This document shows, in pieces, positions 1 through 9,170 of a stretch of 64,000 bases of DNA (positions are counted from its first letter, which is position 1; every line of letters starts with the position of its first letter). Origin of the DNA: Syntrophotaleaceae bacterium. Its GTDB lineage: Bacteria; Desulfobacterota; Desulfuromonadia; Desulfuromonadales; Syntrophotaleaceae. Location: NCBI GenBank assembly GCA_041390365.1, contig JAWKQB010000001.1, forward strand, positions 186,001 through 250,000. The letters run 5' to 3'. The notes under the pieces were generated by a model. The model ran no database searches. It was not told the DNA's origin and worked only from the letters and a program-made list of their open reading frames with translations. Both the position numbers and the translations under genes were made by a program.

Positions 1-33
1 ATTCGTGACTTGAATTTGTAAAAAACTCTGCGG

Positions 34-76
34 AAAAACGGCCGGGCTCCATTGGGGGGGCCGGCCGTTTTTTTTT
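34..76 (+). terminator. Rho-independent terminator of an upstream gene
   Basis: A 12-bp stem (34-45 with 61-72) is followed by a run of T on the plus strand, so it most likely ends a plus-strand gene left of the window. The first 21 bases could be the last codons of that gene, ending in TAA at 19-21, but this is too short to judge. The opposite strand has a shorter T run and could also stop larC transcripts. Confidence 0.7.
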
Positions 77-112
77 ATCTTTATGGCGCGATTAGCCGGA
101 AGGGGAATTTTC

Positions 113-1297
113 TCAGGTCTCTGCCAAGAATGCGTCGAATGCCGCCTGTACCACGATGCGGTAGACATCCGGCAGCGGCTTGCCGCTGCCGGATGCCAGT
201 GTACGACAGCTTTCGTATTCCGGGACCGCTCGGAGCAGGGCTTCACCCTCGTAGAACAGCTTGACCGCCGCCTCGCCGATGGTTGTATTCACTGTTGCAG
301 CCCGGCTACTCAGCTTGAAGCGGCCGGTTTCGTACCAGCGCACCCCGGCGGCGCTGCTCTCCCGCAGGATCATGCGGGCCAGCAGTGGGGTCAGGTTTGG
401 CGGGGCGACGACGGTGAGACGGGTGCCCGGCCGGTTCTTTTTCATCTGCAGCGGGGCGTAGCCGACATCCAGGGCGCCCGCCTGCAGCAGGTTGTCCATC
501 AGAGCTCCGAGCCATTCCGGGTTGGCGTCGTCGATGTGGCTTTCGAGCACCGCGATCCGGTCCTGCTCCAGAGGAACGGCTTCTACCGCTTCGCCGAGGA
601 TGCCCCGCAGCAGGTTGGGCCGGTCGGTCAGGTGGCGATCTCCGGCGCCGTAGCCGACAGCGGTGACCGTCATCGCCGGCATGGGACCGAAGGAGGCGAT
701 CTCTGCGGCGATGGCGGCGCCGGTGGGGGTGACCAGCTCCACTTCCGCCGGGTCGGAGACCACCGGCAGGCCCTTGAGGATCTCCAGGGTCGCGGGGGCG
801 GGAAGAGGGAAGGAGCCGTGGGCGCAGCGGACGGTGCCGCGGGTCATGGGCAGGGGGGAGCAGACGATCTTTTCCGCCTGCAGCAGATTCAGGCCGATGG
901 CGGCGCCGACCACGTCGACGATGGAGTCGATGGCGCCGACCTCGTGGAAATGAACCTTTTCAAGGGCCGTGCCGTGAATCTTCGCCTCGGCTTCGCCGAT
1001 GCGCCGGAAGATGCGGCGGGCAAGGTCCTTGGCTTCCTGAGGCAGAGGGCTGTCGGCAAGCATCCGGTCGATATCGACCCAGGTGCGATGATGGTGGTGC
1101 TCTTCGCACTCCACGATAAATTTCGAGCCCTCCACGGCCTGGCGTTTTTCCCGCTGCAGTCCGAGGCGGTATCCGGAGACCGGCAGTTTGCGTAGTTCCC
1201 GTTCGATTTCGGCGAGGGGCACGCCGAGGTCGAGCAGCAAACCGAGGAACATATCGCCGGAGATGCCGGAAAAGGTGTCGAGGTAGAGGGTTTTCAT
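113..1297 (-). CDS. larC: LarC, nickel insertion enzyme for the pincer cofactor
   Basis: LarC inserts nickel into the pyridinium bis-thiocarboxylate mononucleotide made by LarB and LarE, the cofactor of lactate racemase and related enzymes. The 394-residue protein has the N-terminal FSGISGDM motif (about residues 9-16) and a metal-type His run (67-70), and it spans the whole DUF111 family length. In Lactiplantibacillus larC is read through a programmed frameshift; here it is one uninterrupted frame. The ATG at 1297 was chosen because a GGAGAG site precedes it; an in-frame start 18 codons earlier lies in repeat-like DNA. larB lies upstream on the same strand. larE and the racemase gene larA are not in the window. 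Confidence 0.93.
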   Translation of the reverse strand: MKTLYLDTFSGISGDMFLGLLLDLGVPLAEIERELRKLPVSGYRLGLQREKRQAVEGSKFIVECEEHHHHRTWVDIDRMLADSPLPQEAKDLARRIFRRIGEAEAKIHGTALEKVHFHEVGAIDSIVDVVGAAIGLNLLQAEKIVCSPLPMTRGTVRCAHGSFPLPAPATLEILKGLPVVSDPAEVELVTPTGAAIAAEIASFGPMPAMTVTAVGYGAGDRHLTDRPNLLRGILGEAVEAVPLEQDRIAVLESHIDDANPEWLGALMDNLLQAGALDVGYAPLQMKKNRPGTRLTVVAPPNLTPLLARMILRESSAAGVRWYETGRFKLSSRAATVNTTIGEAAVKLFYEGEALLRAVPEYESCRTLASGSGKPLPDVYRIVVQAAFDAFLAET

Positions 1298-1451
1298 CAG
1301 TCTCTCCGTTGATGGCGTCGCAAAAACTAACCAACTGGTGTGTTGCTGCAATTGCTCTCGTCACTGCGGCGTAGTCAAGTACGCCTCATTCCTCGACAAT
1401 TGCGCGCCTTGCATTTGGCGCTTTTTGCTTAGCCATTCACTCTTTGGCTTT
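1298..1451. repeat. Candidate dispersed intergenic element between larB and larC
   Basis: These 154 bases separate two genes that would otherwise form a tight operon. Read on the minus strand they hold a hairpin with GGCGTA/TACGCC arms, a GCGCC/GGCGC stem (1404-1408 with 1417-1421) and an end near larC reading TTTTTGCGACGCCATCA. That end resembles, from memory, a repeat common in Desulfuromonadales genomes. No second copy was found in this window, so the repeat status is inference. Confidence 0.4.
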
Positions 1452-2213
<762 letters not shown>

Positions 2214-2230
2214 ATGGTCCCTAAAAGCTG

Positions 2231-2335
2231 TCACCACGAAGATCACGAAGGACACGAAGGAAAGAACAAAGGCTTGTATACAATTGAATTTTGTTTCTAA
2301 GCACTTCTTCGTGCTCTTCGTGTCCTTCGTGGTGA
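2231..2335. repeat. Quasi-palindrome built on the word CACGAAG
   Basis: The left arm (2231-2259) and right arm (2305-2335) are imperfect reverse complements, and each is made of repeats of CACGAAG/CTTCGTG. The element fills the gap between larB and the DRTGG gene. It looks like the short-word intergenic repeats elsewhere in this window, but its word is different. Confidence 0.75.
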
Positions 2336-2363
2336 ATAGGGTTGGAATAAGGGCACCGACAAA

Positions 2364-3458
2364 TCAGAATAAAGCGTCGATGGCTTCGAAATTGAGATCC
2401 GTCTCGGCCAGAGACTGCAGCAGGCCGATCTTTTCCTTGTCCTCAGGATTGATCTTGGCCGCATCGTTGACGATGGTCGAGAAGACTTCCGAGCTGCTGA
2501 AGGTCTCGGCCCGCATGTAGGGGATGTTGCTGCGGTCGAGGATCTGCTGGACGACCTTCGATACGGGCAGCAGACCCGGTATGACCAGACCGGCGATCTT
2601 GGGGCGATATTCGGGAACGTTATAGAGCGCGGCCAGGGTCACCAGAAGTTCGTTGCGGGTGCTGGTGACGATCAGCAGCGTCGACTCCTGCAGCAGGTCG
2701 GAGACCCGCTGGGTGGATGCGGCACCCAAATGGACGTGGTGGGCGATGCGCGTCCGGGCCTTTTTGTCCCCTTTGAGAGGGACCTTGAACATCTGCGCGA
2801 TATGATTCAGGGTCGGGTTGGCGAGGATCGGGGAGAAATCGAAGCCGGCGGCAACCTTGAAGGGCATGGAGGAAAAGGCCGTCTCCAGGTAGCGCATGGT
2901 CTGCTCGCGCTTCGCGGGGTGCAGCTTGTTGATCATCAGCAGGCGCAGATCGACCTCCTCCTGGCGGCAGAGAGCGAGATTCAGGTGGACCATGTCGATC
3001 ACTTTGCCGACGCCGGGGCCGCTGACCATCATCATCGGCGCCTGAAGCATATGGGCAATCCGGGCGTTGTTGAGGCCGATCACCGAGCCGACCCCACTGT
3101 GGCCCGCCCCCTCGATAATCAGAAAGTCGCAGCGCTTTTCCAGTTCCTCGGCCGCCTGAAGTATGCTCTTCTGCAGTGTCGATCCGTCGATTTTTCCTTC
3201 CAGATATTTTCGGGTGGAGTCCGGCTGCAGCACGACGGGGGACATGAAGGGCAGGTCCTCCTGCAGGTCGAAGATGCTGGCCATCAGGGCGGCATCCAGA
3301 TCGACCCAGCGGCGGCCGTATTGAGCGGGTTTCGGCCCCACCGGTTTCATGAAGCCGACCCGGCGGTACTTCTTTCTGGCCATGTGCATGAGGGCGACGC
3401 TGGTGGTGGTTTTACCGCATTGCTGGCCGGTGGCGGCAATAAAGATTTTTCTGGTCAC
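2364..3458 (-). CDS. P-loop protein with DRTGG domain, related to the phosphotransacetylase N-terminus
   Basis: The 364-residue protein begins with a BioD/CobQ-like P-loop domain; the Walker A motif is TGQQCGKT at residues 10-17. A DRTGG-type domain follows at about 215-325. The same pair forms the N-terminal regulatory part of long phosphotransacetylases, but the catalytic PTA domain is absent, so a sensor or regulatory role is more likely than acetyl-phosphate synthesis. The start is GTG at 3458, preceded by a GGAGGG site. It stands alone upstream of larB/larC, separated from them by a repeat. The exact substrate is unknown. Confidence 0.75.
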   Translation of the reverse strand: MTRKIFIAATGQQCGKTTTSVALMHMARKKYRRVGFMKPVGPKPAQYGRRWVDLDAALMASIFDLQEDLPFMSPVVLQPDSTRKYLEGKIDGSTLQKSILQAAEELEKRCDFLIIEGAGHSGVGSVIGLNNARIAHMLQAPMMMVSGPGVGKVIDMVHLNLALCRQEEVDLRLLMINKLHPAKREQTMRYLETAFSSMPFKVAAGFDFSPILANPTLNHIAQMFKVPLKGDKKARTRIAHHVHLGAASTQRVSDLLQESTLLIVTSTRNELLVTLAALYNVPEYRPKIAGLVIPGLLPVSKVVQQILDRSNIPYMRAETFSSSEVFSTIVNDAAKINPEDKEKIGLLQSLAETDLNFEAIDALF

Positions 3459-3545
3459 TTCTGGCCCTCCGGTTGTTGTGCCGATAGAAGGGATGACGGG
3501 GGATCCGGTTCCCGGCTATTATATAGACAACAGAAGATGAATTCA

Positions 3546-3713
3546 AAAGATCGTTGTCAATGTCTTTGTCGTTGTCGTAATCGTAATCGTATTCGGGCTC
3601 GGGTTCGGGTTCGGGTTCGGTGTCTTGGTCTTGGTCGTGGTCGGCGATCGATTACGATTACGACAACGACAACCGCTCCGCTACCGCTTCACTGACAACG
3701 AAAAGATCTTTTT
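3546..3713. repeat. Long quasi-palindrome, copy 1 of a dispersed element
   Basis: About 165 bp of short words (GTTGTC, GTAATC, GGTTCG) are arranged as an imperfect inverted repeat. The left side (from AAAAGATC at 3546) mirrors the right side (to AAAGATCTTT near 3713). The right half, 3661-3704, recurs in inverted orientation at 44031-44080. The reading frame through this region (3625-3918) has no protein-like features. The wider 3459-3981 gap holds only this element and the stem-loop at 3845-3895. Confidence 0.85.
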
Positions 3714-3844
3714 TACAGCAGTCCTTCAGGATTTTGTCATCGGGAACTTCCGGGGCGCGGCAGCGGGGCCCTTAATGTTTGACTCGATTGGCGGATTCCG
3801 CTATATTCCGCCAGAAATAGCGAAACGGCTGTCCATTCCTTGGA

Positions 3845-3895
3845 CCTTGTCGGACTTCGGCATGAATCTACTGACGATCCCCCAAGTCCGACAGG
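3845..3895. repeat. Stem-loop with TTGTCGGACTT arms
   Basis: The left arm 3845-3857 and right arm 3884-3895 are near-perfect reverse complements around a 26-base loop. It sits 90 bases before the transporter ATPase gene. It could be a repeat or a leader structure; there is no T run, so a terminator is unlikely. Confidence 0.55.
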
Positions 3896-3981
3896 CTCCT
3901 AGGAATATGACGACCTGATTTGCTCCCGGAAAGGGCATCGAGAGCTCAAGGCTCAGGGCCCGGCAAGTTGGATTGTAGTCG

Positions 3982-5349
3982 ATGGATGTCCTTTTAAAAC
4001 TCAGAAATTTTTCCTTTTCCTATCCGGAGACCGACAAGGCTGTTTTTCGAGGAGTCAACCTGCAGATCGAAGCCGGGCGCTGCTACTGCCTGACCGGTCC
4101 GACCGGTTCGGGCAAGACCACGCTGGCCATGGCCATCAAGGGGCTGCTGGGAGCAGGGACTGTCGAGGGAACCCTGGAGTTTTCCGCTCTGTCATCCGGT
4201 GAGGAGCCTCGGGTCGGCATCGTGCTGCAGGACCCCGAAGTCCAGCTGTTGACCACCTCCGTCGGCGCCGAAGTGGCCTTCGGTCTGGAGAATCTCTGCG
4301 TCGAGCCGGATGAAATGGCCGGCTCGGTGATGGCCGCGCTCGAGGCCGTCGGACTCGACAAACCTCTCCACTTTCCCGTTTCCACGCTATCCATGGGCCA
4401 GAAATATCGGCTTCTGATTGCATCACTGCTGGTCATGGAACCTCACATCCTGATCCTGGACGAGCCGGGGGCCCAACTGGATCCCGAGGGATTGGAACTG
4501 CTGAGTAAAATCCTTCTGCATCTGAAAGAAAAGGGCGTGGCGCTGGTTCTTTGCGAACACCGTCCCGACTACCTGCTGCCGATCGTCGACCATTTCTGGC
4601 AGCTCGACGGCTGCGGAGACTTCGCTTGCGGGCGCTGGGCAGGAACGGAGGATAACGGTTCCGTCTCTCCACCGCCTTCCCCCTCGGTTCCCCAGAAACA
4701 GGAGCTGGTTCGGGTGGAGAACCTGCACTTCCGCGGAGTTGACGGCCAGCCGGTCTGGGCCGGGGTCTCCTTTTCCATCAGCCGGGGGGAACGGGTGGCA
4801 ATCACCGGATTCAACGGCACCGGCAAAACCACTTTGCTGCGCTGCCTGGCCGGGTTTCTGGAGCCCGAAGACGGGACCATCAGGATACTGGACGGCGCCC
4901 CCAACCCCTACCGCTTGCGAGGCCGGCTCGGTTGCCTGTTTCAGAATCCACAGAAACAGATTTTTGAAAATACCGTTCGGGAAGAGGTGGCTTTCCCCTT
5001 GAAGCGATTCGGCCTGTCGAGCACTGCTACTGCGGAACGGGTTGCCGAGGCCCTGGATGCCTGCGGTATTTCCCACCTGGCCGAACTCTCTCCCCATAAA
5101 CTGAGTTATGGCCAGAAACACCTTGTGGCGCTCGCTTCGGTGCTGGCCCCCCGTCCGGAACTTCTGCTGCTCGACGATCCCCTGGCCGGGGTGGACGGGT
5201 TCTACAGCAGGAGGGTAATGGAGCTACTGGTAGGTTGGGGAAGGGAAAACAACGCCACATTGATCTGGACATCCCATGAACCGAAGGCCTGGCCGGGATG
5301 GACGGACAAGGTCCTTCACCTGGAGGGAGGGCATCTTGCCGCGGCGTGA
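3982..5349 (+). CDS. ECF-type transporter ATPase, two ABC domains fused
   Basis: This is the energy-coupling module of a vitamin or metal ECF importer. The 455-residue protein carries two complete ABC ATPase domains in tandem, replacing the usual EcfA1/EcfA2 pair. The first has Walker A GPTGSGKTT (39-47), signature LSMGQ and Walker B LILDEP. The second has Walker A GFNGTGKTT (about 276-284), signature LSYGQ and Walker B LLLLDDP. The T-component gene starts inside its last codons, so the two are translationally coupled. The transported substrate cannot be read from this subunit. Confidence 0.9.
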   Translation: MDVLLKLRNFSFSYPETDKAVFRGVNLQIEAGRCYCLTGPTGSGKTTLAMAIKGLLGAGTVEGTLEFSALSSGEEPRVGIVLQDPEVQLLTTSVGAEVAFGLENLCVEPDEMAGSVMAALEAVGLDKPLHFPVSTLSMGQKYRLLIASLLVMEPHILILDEPGAQLDPEGLELLSKILLHLKEKGVALVLCEHRPDYLLPIVDHFWQLDGCGDFACGRWAGTEDNGSVSPPPSPSVPQKQELVRVENLHFRGVDGQPVWAGVSFSISRGERVAITGFNGTGKTTLLRCLAGFLEPEDGTIRILDGAPNPYRLRGRLGCLFQNPQKQIFENTVREEVAFPLKRFGLSSTATAERVAEALDACGISHLAELSPHKLSYGQKHLVALASVLAPRPELLLLDDPLAGVDGFYSRRVMELLVGWGRENNATLIWTSHEPKAWPGWTDKVLHLEGGHLAAA

Positions 5350-6025
5350 TCTTTTTTCCTTCGAAGGTTTCAGCCCTGCGAACGGAGTGGGCAAGCAGGG
5401 GCGAGAGGATTCCGGTCTGTCCGTGGGGCCTCGAATGCTTCTGGTGTTTGTGCTTTCCTGCCTGGCCTTTATAGCCCGCACCCCTGCTTTCCTGTCCGGG
5501 CTCACCGCCGCCAACCTGGCGGTCCTCTTCTGGCTGGGCCATGGACCCCTTTCCCTGTGGCGGGAAGCCAGGGTTTTCTGCTGGCAGACCCTGATTATCC
5601 TGGCCCTCTATCTGCTGCGCTTCGGCGATCTGGCGGGGCTGGGGAAAGGGTTGCTGGTCTCATGGCAGCTTTTCCTGGCCTTCCTGCCGGGCATGGTGTT
5701 CGTCCGCACCACCTCCCAGGCCCGCATCGTTCAGGCCCTGAATCGCATCATGCCCTGCCGAACGGCTTTTGTGCTGAGCACCTGCCTGAAGTTCGTGCCT
5801 CACCTGGTGAGCGAAATCAGGAACATCTATGAGGGTCAGGTGCTGCGCGGGGCTCGCATCCTGCCGAGGGACCTGGCAAAGCCCTGGAACTGGCCGGATC
5901 TGCTGCACTGCGTTGTGGTTCCGGCCGTGGTGCAGGGCATGGCTCTGGCCGGCAATATCGCCCTTGCGGCCCGGGCGAGGGACTTCGGGCGATATCCCCG
6001 GCGGACCTGTTGGCCGGGAGAGTAG
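5336..6025 (+). CDS. ECF transporter T component (EcfT-like membrane protein)
   Basis: It is a multi-span inner-membrane protein coupling the ATPase to a substrate-binding subunit. The sequence has hydrophobic segments from about residue 35 onward and the two Arg-containing coupling motifs of EcfT (QVLRGAR and AARARDFG near the C-terminus). I chose TTG at 5336 because a strong GGAGGGAGG site precedes it by five bases, it overlaps the ATPase gene, and the residues after it (DLFSFEGFSP) resemble EcfT N-termini. An ATG at about 5434 would remove this segment. Confidence 0.8.
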   Translation: MPRRDLFSFEGFSPANGVGKQGREDSGLSVGPRMLLVFVLSCLAFIARTPAFLSGLTAANLAVLFWLGHGPLSLWREARVFCWQTLIILALYLLRFGDLAGLGKGLLVSWQLFLAFLPGMVFVRTTSQARIVQALNRIMPCRTAFVLSTCLKFVPHLVSEIRNIYEGQVLRGARILPRDLAKPWNWPDLLHCVVVPAVVQGMALAGNIALAARARDFGRYPRRTCWPGE

Positions 6026-6068
6026 ACAGACAATAGAACTGATGGCTTCCAACCAAGGAAACGGCAGC

Positions 6069-6617
6069 ATGAATTCAATCAGTGAAACCTCTGGCAAAAG
6101 GTTCTCCCTCTCCCTCAAGGATGCCCTGTTCATCGGCTTCTGCTCGGTGTTCGCCGTAATGATGCGGGTCGTCATGCGCCTCAAGCTGCACATCAACGGC
6201 CACTCCATGCTGCCGACAATCTTTTTTCTGATGCTGGCCAGGGGCAGCGTGCAGTACCCTTTCGCAGCGACCTTTGCCGGATTTCTGGCCGGATCGGCTG
6301 CCATTTTCCTCGGTTTCGCCAAAAGCGGTCCCTTTATCCTGGTCAAGTACCTGGCAGCGGGGCTGGCCATCGACCTCCTGGCTTTACCCGGACCGCGGGT
6401 TTTTCGGAGTTTCATTTTCGGGCCCCTGGTCGGCGCCGCTGCCGGAGGGACCAAGTTTTTTACCGAATACGGAACCAATTTCCTGATCGGCATGGATCCG
6501 GTGGTCAATCTCCAGCGTTCTCTGATCGAGGCGGGAGGGGCGGTATTCTTCGGCGCTTTGGCCGGTCTGGCGGTGCCTGTGGTCATACGGCGTTTGAAGG
6601 CCTACGGCGTAATCTGA
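6069..6617 (+). CDS. Predicted membrane substrate-binding (S) subunit of the ECF transporter
   Basis: The 182-residue protein has about five hydrophobic segments, the usual size and layout of an ECF S component. It follows the ATPase and T genes directly. It does not look like CbiM, BioY or ThiT, and I do not recognise its substrate family. The ATG at 6069 has an AAGGAA site; the ATG at 6042 is an alternative. Assignment as S component rests mainly on context. A glycine-rich stretch (FGPLVGAAAGGTKFF) lies near residue 120. Confidence 0.6.
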   Translation: MNSISETSGKRFSLSLKDALFIGFCSVFAVMMRVVMRLKLHINGHSMLPTIFFLMLARGSVQYPFAATFAGFLAGSAAIFLGFAKSGPFILVKYLAAGLAIDLLALPGPRVFRSFIFGPLVGAAAGGTKFFTEYGTNFLIGMDPVVNLQRSLIEAGGAVFFGALAGLAVPVVIRRLKAYGVI

Positions 6618-6640
6618 AGTCACGAAAAGGGAGAAACTCT

Positions 6641-7381
6641 ATGAAAATACTGCTTTGTATCGATGATACCGACAATCTGGATTCCCGGGGCACCGGAGAA
6701 CTGGCAAGCATTCTTGCTGAAGAGATCGAATCGCAGGGCTGGGGACTGACCCGGTTCGTCACCCGGCATCAGCTGCTGGTGCACCCCGACATCCCTTATA
6801 CCTCCCACAACAGTTCCATGTGCTTCGAGGCGGATATCCAGTCCGAAGTTCTCGACCGGGTGATCGGCCATGCAGCCGAATTTCTGGAGAGGGAAAGCGC
6901 TCCCGGCTCCGATCCCGGGCTCTGCGTTTCGGTGGTGGAGCGACTGCCCGATGCCGAAGCCGTCATCGCCTTCGGCAAGGAGGCGAAACGGTCGGTGCTG
7001 AACAAGCAGCAGGCCTACGATCTGGCCCATCGACTCGGTGTGCATCTGTCGGAACACGGCGGCACGGGTCAGGGAGTCGTCGGCGCTCTGGCCGGCGTAG
7101 GATTACGTTTGAGCGGCAATGACGGCCGGCTCAAAGGGTGGCTGGACATCAACACCGAGGATGGCACAGCCAAAGTCGAACAGATTCTGGCCCAGACCTT
7201 TCTCGGCGGGGTTCGCACCATCGATGGGATGACTCTCGGGCCTGAAGAGGTGGTTGCAGTGGACAGCAAGCCCAAGGCGGTGCTGCTCGACGGACAGGCC
7301 TTTCTGATGGTTTCCCCGGCTGCCGAAACCGATGCGGTGAAGTGGAAGACCACTCCCCGTCAACTGCTGAAGCGGTTTTAG
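6641..7381 (+). CDS. TiaS-like ATP-binding protein linked to an ECF transporter
   Basis: The 246-residue protein opens with CIDDTDNLDSRGTGELA, the nucleotide-binding signature of archaeal TiaS, the tRNA-Ile2 2-agmatinylcytidine synthetase. A second conserved patch is HGGTGQGVVGALAGVGLR. The protein is much shorter than archaeal TiaS and lacks the OB-fold and zinc-ribbon tRNA-binding parts, so tRNA modification is unlikely. It sits 23 bases after the transporter genes. A kinase-like or salvage reaction on the imported compound is an inference. A GGGAGAA site precedes the ATG. Confidence 0.65.
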   Translation: MKILLCIDDTDNLDSRGTGELASILAEEIESQGWGLTRFVTRHQLLVHPDIPYTSHNSSMCFEADIQSEVLDRVIGHAAEFLERESAPGSDPGLCVSVVERLPDAEAVIAFGKEAKRSVLNKQQAYDLAHRLGVHLSEHGGTGQGVVGALAGVGLRLSGNDGRLKGWLDINTEDGTAKVEQILAQTFLGGVRTIDGMTLGPEEVVAVDSKPKAVLLDGQAFLMVSPAAETDAVKWKTTPRQLLKRF

Positions 7382-7406
7382 CCAAAATCAGAAAAAGGAG
7401 CGAAAG

Positions 7407-7610
7407 ATGTGGAAACGGCAATCTGACGGTGCGAAAATCTTCGGCCACGGACAGGAGTCTTTTGAACTGGCGGCCGAAGCTGCCGGCCGGTGCAATGGTT
7501 TCCAGGCCGATGTCGAGGAGGAGTGGGTCGCCGACGAGGAGCGATCCTGCTACAACTGCCGCCTGCGGCGCTGGACCTCCTCTTCCTTCGTGTGTCTGTT
7601 CGCTGGATGA
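7407..7610 (+). CDS. 67-residue protein with a CxxC motif
   Basis: A strong AAAAGGAGC site lies just before the ATG. The C-terminal part SCYNCRLRRWTSSSFVCL has a CxxC pair plus a third Cys, which suggests metal or redox binding. The family is not recognised. It lies between the TiaS-like gene and the repeat-protein gene, 14 bases before the latter. Confidence 0.55.
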   Translation: MWKRQSDGAKIFGHGQESFELAAEAAGRCNGFQADVEEEWVADEERSCYNCRLRRWTSSSFVCLFAG

Positions 7611-7624
7611 TGTCAGGGGGAACG

Positions 7625-8470
7625 ATGAAAATGATCCTGAAGGGCACGGGCAGCGGGCTGATGGCTGTGGCCCTGCTGTTCGCAGGGGTTGCATCGACAG
7701 CAGCGGCGGACTGGGTGCAGGAGTCCCCGGGGCAGAAGGCCTATTACGGTGCCGACGGCTTGTTGCAACGGGTGGAAATCGACGCCGACAGGGACGGGCG
7801 GTTCGAGATCGAGGAAAAGTATGCCGACAAGCGCCGGGTGAAGCGCCGGGAAGATCTCAACGGGGACGGCCACTGGGAACGCCAGATCACCTGGGAGAAG
7901 GACGGATCTGCGGTGCTGCGGGAAAGCAAAAAGGGCCAGGCCGGGGTGCAGCAGACCTGGTATGAACCCGGCGGCGCCGTGCGTCGCATCGAGAAGGACG
8001 CCGACGGGAACGGTTCTCCCGAAGGGGTCTGGGAATACGCTGGCGGCAAGCTGAGCCGGGTCAAAAAACCGGAAGGGATCTGGCATTATCGGGAGGGCCG
8101 TTTGAGCCGGGCCGAACTCGACCCGGACGGAAACGGCCGGATGGACCGGATCGAGTATTACGATCAAAGCGGGCGGATAGACAAGACGGAGCAGCTGGGA
8201 CCGGACGGCAAGGCGAAGGCTCGCTGGTACTTTGATGAAAAGGGTCAGCCGGAGAGGACCGAGGACGACCTGGACGGGCAGGGTCGGCCGAAGAGCCGGC
8301 GGGAATTTGCCAAAAACGGCAGCTTCATGCGGCTGATCGACGCCGATCGCAACGGGGTGGTCGAGATTCGGGAGCATTTTGCGGCCGATGGCAGCCTGAT
8401 CAGTCGGGAAGAGGATCTGGACGGAGACGGCAGTTTCGATCTCCGTTTGGGCAAAACAAAGGAGAACTGA
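7625..8470 (+). CDS. Secreted protein with repeated EF-hand-like Asp/Gly loops
   Basis: A signal peptide (residues 1 to about 28, ending in AAA) is followed by about seven repeats of roughly 22-30 residues. Each carries a calcium-loop-like core such as DADRDGRFE, DLNGDGHWE, DADGNGSPE, DPDGNGRMD or DLDGDGSFD, followed by charged and aromatic beta-type segments. This predicts a periplasmic or surface calcium-binding repeat protein. It ends four bases before exbB, so it is probably co-transcribed with the TonB energising complex. ATG 7625 was chosen over upstream in-frame codons because of the AGGGGG site and the signal peptide. Confidence 0.75.
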   Translation: MKMILKGTGSGLMAVALLFAGVASTAAADWVQESPGQKAYYGADGLLQRVEIDADRDGRFEIEEKYADKRRVKRREDLNGDGHWERQITWEKDGSAVLRESKKGQAGVQQTWYEPGGAVRRIEKDADGNGSPEGVWEYAGGKLSRVKKPEGIWHYREGRLSRAELDPDGNGRMDRIEYYDQSGRIDKTEQLGPDGKAKARWYFDEKGQPERTEDDLDGQGRPKSRREFAKNGSFMRLIDADRNGVVEIREHFAADGSLISREEDLDGDGSFDLRLGKTKEN

Positions 8471-8474
8471 AATC

Positions 8475-9170
8475 ATGCAGAGTATGATGGCTTTTCTGAC
8501 CAAGGCCGGGCCGATCGGGGTGGCCATAATCGGCTGCTCGGTCATCGCGCTGTTCATCATCGTCGAGCGGGTCTGGGTCTTCCGGCAGCTCCGCCTCAAG
8601 GACCCCCGTCTGATGCACCGTGTGGGCAAACGGGCCGCCGAGGGCAATCTGGCCCAGGCGGTCGCCCTGGTTCAGGAAGAGAAACATGCCGTGGCCCAGA
8701 CCATCTCCCAGATGCTCGCCCGCCTGGAAAATGCAAAACAAATTTCCCGGGCCGATCTGGAAAAAGTGGCCGGGCATGCGGCATCTCGCGAGGTTCGGCT
8801 GATGGAGCGTTTTCTTCCCACCCTGCAACTGGTTGCCAATATTTCCCCCCTGCTCGGTTTGTTCGGAACGGTCACCGGCATGATCAAGGCCTTCCAGGCC
8901 ATTCAAAGCCTGGGCGGAAAGGTCAATGCCTCGGTGCTGGCCGGCGGAATCTGGGAGGCGATGCTCACCACCGCTCTCGGGTTGGGCGTGGCCATACCGG
9001 CCATGGTGGCGCACAACTACCTGCAGGGCAAGGTGCATGCTGTGGTGGCTGAAATCAAGGAGGAATCGGGGACCCTTCTCGACGCTCTCGAGCAGGCCGG
9101 CCGCCTGTCCGTCTCCGGCGGGACCGCCTCGGCCTGCGAGCTGAAAGGCGCCAGTCAGGAGGTCGGCTGA
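8475..9170 (+). CDS. exbB: ExbB/TolQ/MotA-family proton channel
   Basis: The 231-residue protein has one N-terminal transmembrane segment (about 14-33) and a C-terminal pair, with the family core VANISPLLGLFGTVTGMI and a region ending in TTALGLGVAIPAMVAHN. With ExbD it forms the proton-driven stator that energises TonB in the inner membrane. Its stop codon overlaps the exbD start by one base (TGATG), so translation is coupled. Confidence 0.93.
   Translation: MQSMMAFLTKAGPIGVAIIGCSVIALFIIVERVWVFRQLRLKDPRLMHRVGKRAAEGNLAQAVALVQEEKHAVAQTISQMLARLENAKQISRADLEKVAGHAASREVRLMERFLPTLQLVANISPLLGLFGTVTGMIKAFQAIQSLGGKVNASVLAGGIWEAMLTTALGLGVAIPAMVAHNYLQGKVHAVVAEIKEESGTLLDALEQAGRLSVSGGTASACELKGASQEVG

Noticed and set aside
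1..21. End of a plus-strand gene (IRDLNL then TAA)
   Set aside because: The terminator at 34-76 makes it plausible, but seven codons are not enough to support a feature.
83..1195. A 370-codon plus-strand frame opposite larC
   Set aside because: Shadow frame; larC on the minus strand has full family motifs.
3625..3918. A plus-strand frame of 97 codons starting inside the repeat
   Set aside because: It starts in repetitive words and has no protein features; it is followed by a stem-loop within the frame.
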